Assembly: GCA_031276295.1 (NCBI GenBank)
Contig: JAISNI010000065.1
Coordinates: 1 to 34,789 of the forward strand
Direction: 5' to 3'
DNA from: Treponema sp.
GTDB taxonomy: Bacteria > Spirochaetota > Spirochaetia > Treponematales > Breznakiellaceae
Length of the DNA: 34,789 nt
The notes under the pieces are model-generated. The model made no database searches. It was not told the DNA's origin and saw nothing but the letters and a program-made list of their open reading frames with translations. This document shows positions 32,950 to 34,789 of the stretch, one piece after another (the first letter of the stretch is position 1; each line of letters begins with the position of its first letter). The position numbers and the translations under genes are program-made.

Positions 32950-33228
32950 CTACCTGTAAGCCCACTGCCCGTCGTTATAGGTATAGGTCCCCGCTTTCTT
33001 GCCGTTCGAATAGCTGTAGAAATTTTCAAAGCCGTTACCGATTGGATGCCCACTATAAATAAACTCATCATAGTAACGCTCTGTGGCTATAATCTTTAAA
33101 GACACATTCGCTCCGATGGTAACGCTGGTCAGACAGTCGAGATAGAGGGGAATAATTGCCGGTTGAGGCATCGGATTAGGCGGGCATTTCGGAGGACCTG
33201 TTGTTTTTCCAAGAAGCTGTTCAACCAT
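32950..33228 (-). CDS. Hypothetical protein, possibly a gene fragment
   Basis: 92 residues from ATG 33228. The C-terminal half looks like real protein: TSVTIGANVSLKIIATERYY, then DEFIYSGHPIGNGFENFYSY and TYTYNDGQWAYR. The N-terminal part (GKTTGPPKCPPNPMPQPA) is less convincing. An overlapping frame from ATG 33246 reads MSNAFQWLNSFLEKQQVLRN before stopping, so the gene may be frameshifted near its start. No good ribosome binding site. It lies between degraded sequence and a transposase relic, so a truncated gene is likely. Family not recognised. Confidence 0.4.
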   Translation of the reverse strand: MVEQLLGKTTGPPKCPPNPMPQPAIIPLYLDCLTSVTIGANVSLKIIATERYYDEFIYSGHPIGNGFENFYSYSNGKKAGTYTYNDGQWAYR

Positions 33229-33275
33229 TGGAAAGCGTTTGACATGGTTTTCTTTTACATTAATTATGGCTTTAT

Positions 33276-34334
33276 TTGAGGCTCATCATACTTTGTAGAT
33301 CACCTCCAAAAGCAGTTATCAGACAGATCCGTTCCCGCTACCAAAAAGCACAACGGAAAGAAAAATCAGACATCCTCAACGAATGTATCCGGCTCACTGG
33401 GTACAACCGGAAGTACGCCCTGCGTATCCTGAACCAGCCTCAGTCTCAGCTGGCCATCCTCGTGGTCAACGGTGAGACGGTCAAACTCAAATCGCGGAAA
33501 AAAAGACCCGTCAACCGGAAGGGTAAAAAAATCTATACCGATGAGGTCATCGACTCCCTCCGCCTCATCTGGGCCTTCTTCTGGTATAAGTGCGGGAAGC
33601 TCCTGGCACCCTCATCCGCCGGCAAATGCCCTTCATCGCCTCCTGGCCCGCCTTCGCCATTACCCCGGCCGTCAGGGAAAAACTCTTGTCCATCAGTCCG
33701 GCCACCATCGATCGCGCCCTCGCCCTCAAGGGCAAAAGTCTCACCAAACCAGGCAAATTCCTCAAACACCTCATCCCCATCCATACCTTCTACACCCCGG
33801 AAGAGCGAAAATTCCCCGGTTTTATCCAGATTGACACCGTTCACCATTGCGGTCAGACCACTTCCGGCCACTATATCCTCACCCTCACCGCCACCGATGT
33901 CGCCTCAGGCTGGATATGCCTGTATTCCCTCCTCAATAAGGCCCGCCTTGCCGGGATTTATCGCTCCCTGGTCCCCCCTCCTCAACTTCTTCATGCCTAC
34001 CAAGAAGCTCGAAAGCAAAGTAAAGGTCGGTTCCAAAGAGATCAAAAAATACGACGAACCCCGCAGCCCCTATCAGCGTCTTCTAGAATCGGAGGCGCTC
34101 CCGCCGGAGGTACAAGCGGAACTCACCCGGCTTTACGGACTGTACAATTCGGTTCAGTTACAGCACACTGCCAACAAGGCTATCCTCGCGTTGCGGGAGG
34201 CCGTTGCCGTACAGTCCCCTTCCTTCCGGAAGGAATCCGGCGGTCTAAAGTTACATTTTAAAATGAGGCATTTCGGTAGCGGTCAAAAGCCGAACCAGCG
34301 GCTTAAGGGCCCAGGCAAGGAAGCGGAATTTTAA
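33276..34334 (+). pseudogene. Dead integrase-core transposase (ISNCY-like)
   Basis: An N-terminal helical DNA-binding part (VIRQIRSRYQKAQRKEKSDI, LTGYNRKYALRIL) reads in one frame to about 33610, where one base appears to be missing. The next frame gives AFAITPAVREKLLSISPATI and the catalytic-domain start FPGFIQIDTVHHCG (first Asp) to SLLNKA (about 33936). A C run at about 33973-33978 with one extra base returns to the first frame: LLNFFMPTKKLESKVKVGSK to ANKAILALREAV. Between SLLNKA and LLNFFMPTKKL some 90 residues usual in the family are missing, including the region with the second Asp and the Glu. The enzyme cannot be functional. Family assignment is from memory of similar proteins. Confidence 0.8.
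34250..34276. repeat. Transposon-end sequence shared with the 14.3-kb region
   Basis: The 27 nt starting GTTACATTTTAAAATGAGGC match, inverted, 14328-14354 at 26 positions, and partly 14506-14525. It lies at the 3' end of the transposase relic. I could not find the partner end on the left side of the relic, so the element's boundaries are not defined. Confidence 0.55.
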
Positions 34335-34349
34335 AATACCAGGCGTGGC

Positions 34350-34376
34350 AGTTCCAAAATGCCAGATTTTGGAACT
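34350..34376. terminator. Hairpin downstream of the transposase relic
   Basis: AGTTCCAAAAT (34350-34360) and ATTTTGGAACT (34366-34376) form a perfect 11-bp stem with a 5-nt loop. A smaller hairpin GAGTTT-TGGAAC-AAACTC follows at 34402-34419. No strong T tract follows, so this may be transposon structure rather than a terminator; either way it insulates the next gene from upstream sequence. Confidence 0.4.
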
Positions 34377-34421
34377 ACTTCCTCAGATTTAACAAAAAAC
34401 CGAGTTTTGGAACAAACTCAC

Positions 34422-34448
34422 TTGACAAAAAACTTCGACTTGTATAAA
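34422..34448 (+). promoter_or_regulatory. Promoter of the substrate-binding protein gene
   Basis: TTGACA at 34422-34427 and TATAAA at 34443-34448, directly preceded by TG, with a 15-nt spacer. The leader from about 34455 to the ATG is close to 95 nt and contains a long AT-rich palindrome. Confidence 0.55.
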
Positions 34449-34472
34449 TTCCTATTAATTCAGTTGTTTTAG

Positions 34473-34504
34473 TAACATATTAAATACTTAGTATTAATAT
34501 GTTA
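34473..34504. promoter_or_regulatory. Long AT-rich palindrome in the leader of the ABC gene
   Basis: The arms TAACATATTAAATACT and AGTATTAATATGTTA match in full except for one extra A, with a single T at the centre, a span of 32 nt. It lies about 25 nt downstream of the -10, where a repressor would block elongation or where the RNA would fold into a hairpin. Being nearly all A/T, it suits a DNA-binding dimer better than a terminator. Confidence 0.5.
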
Positions 34505-34548
34505 TTGAAGATTGAGCGACTGACTTGAAAGTTCAAGGAGGTATCAGG

Positions 34549-34789
34549 ATGAAGGCGTCAAAAAGGATTTTATCCGCGGCCTTGGTTCTGTTGGCAGCGA
34601 CCGGCACTGTATTTGCCGGCGGCGGGAAGGAGAAGATCCCCCCCGTATCGTACTCCCCATCTGGGGAAAGCAAGATCCTCACCGTACAGACAGACGTAAA
34701 CATCAGTACGGTAAACTACCAGGGGACTCAGGAAGGGAACGCCCTTAACGTGATGCGTACCTTGGGCGAGGGCCTCTATTACCTGGATG
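34549..34789 (+). CDS. ABC transporter substrate-binding protein (peptide type), 3' end beyond the window
   Basis: Only the first 80 residues are present. A signal peptide (MKASKRILSAALVLLAATGT, cleavage after VFA) leads into GGGKEKIPP, a style common in treponemal binding proteins; there is no lipobox Cys. The later part (NYQGTQEGNALNVMRTLGEG, then LYYLD) fits the N-terminus of family 5 oligopeptide-binding proteins, where a conserved EGL(Y) occurs after the first helix. It would deliver oligopeptides to an Opp/Dpp-type permease expected to the right of the window. GGAGG upstream of ATG 34549. The family call rests on short sequence and could be revised. Confidence 0.65.
   Translation, partial: MKASKRILSAALVLLAATGTVFAGGGKEKIPPVSYSPSGESKILTVQTDVNISTVNYQGTQEGNALNVMRTLGEGLYYLD

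Overview
The window looks like a chromosomal segment of a spirochaete, most likely a Treponema of the termite-gut type (T. primitia / T. azotonutricium group). This is inferred from protein style and not from a marker gene. The supporting features are a UPF0164 outer-membrane family protein, a DUF4912 protein next to a GH57 enzyme, a very large TPR protein followed by a propeller/HAMP/SpoIIE phosphatase, short lipoproteins beginning MKKIYKFW...LAGC, and signal peptides ending in FAGGGKE. There are no rRNA or tRNA genes and no CRISPR array that I can see.

Layout. 1-454 (-): unrecognised gene running off the left edge. 455-792: divergent regulatory region with a near-consensus promoter and two related palindromes. 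793-7530 (+): complete tryptophan operon in the order trpE-G-D-C-F-B-A, tightly packed with several overlapping start/stop codons; it takes chorismate to tryptophan. 7520-8476 (-): thioredoxin reductase, overlapping the 3' end of trpA. 8565-10106 (+): exported transglutaminase-like/helical-repeat protein. 10174-12060 (-): malic enzyme followed by a stand-alone CheY-like receiver. 12342-12818 (+): RidA-family protein with a good promoter and terminator. 12977-13881: divergent small lipoprotein and XRE regulator sharing a strong palindrome. 13882-14570: a gene-free repeat island (hairpins, a perfect 21-bp-period tandem repeat, and a MITE-like element whose ends match a transposon relic 20 kb away). 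14608-16914 (+): DUF4912 protein and a GH57 branching-enzyme relative with altered active-site motifs. 16950-18227 (-): UPF0164 protein.

18386-27630 (+) is the most distinctive unit, three close or overlapping genes: a 1,417-residue exported helical-repeat protein with three tandem 180-residue repeats, a 1,546-residue sensor phosphatase (Asp-box propeller, Fn3/IPT-like domains, three membrane spans, HAMP, SpoIIE/RsbU phosphatase), and a small coiled-coil protein. I infer an envelope-sensing route to a phosphoserine output, but no anti-sigma or anti-anti-sigma gene is adjacent.

27714-32537: an AlaA-type aminotransferase (-), a two-span membrane protein (-), a degenerate HD-GYP protein (+) and a MATE transporter (+). 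32538-34340 is a decaying zone: a frameshifted small gene, a duplicated scrap of the MATE gene, repeated GGYGCCTGGCACC palindromes, a hypothetical ORF and a dead integrase-type transposase. 34549 to the right edge (+) begins a probable peptide-type ABC substrate-binding protein behind its own promoter and a long AT-rich palindrome.
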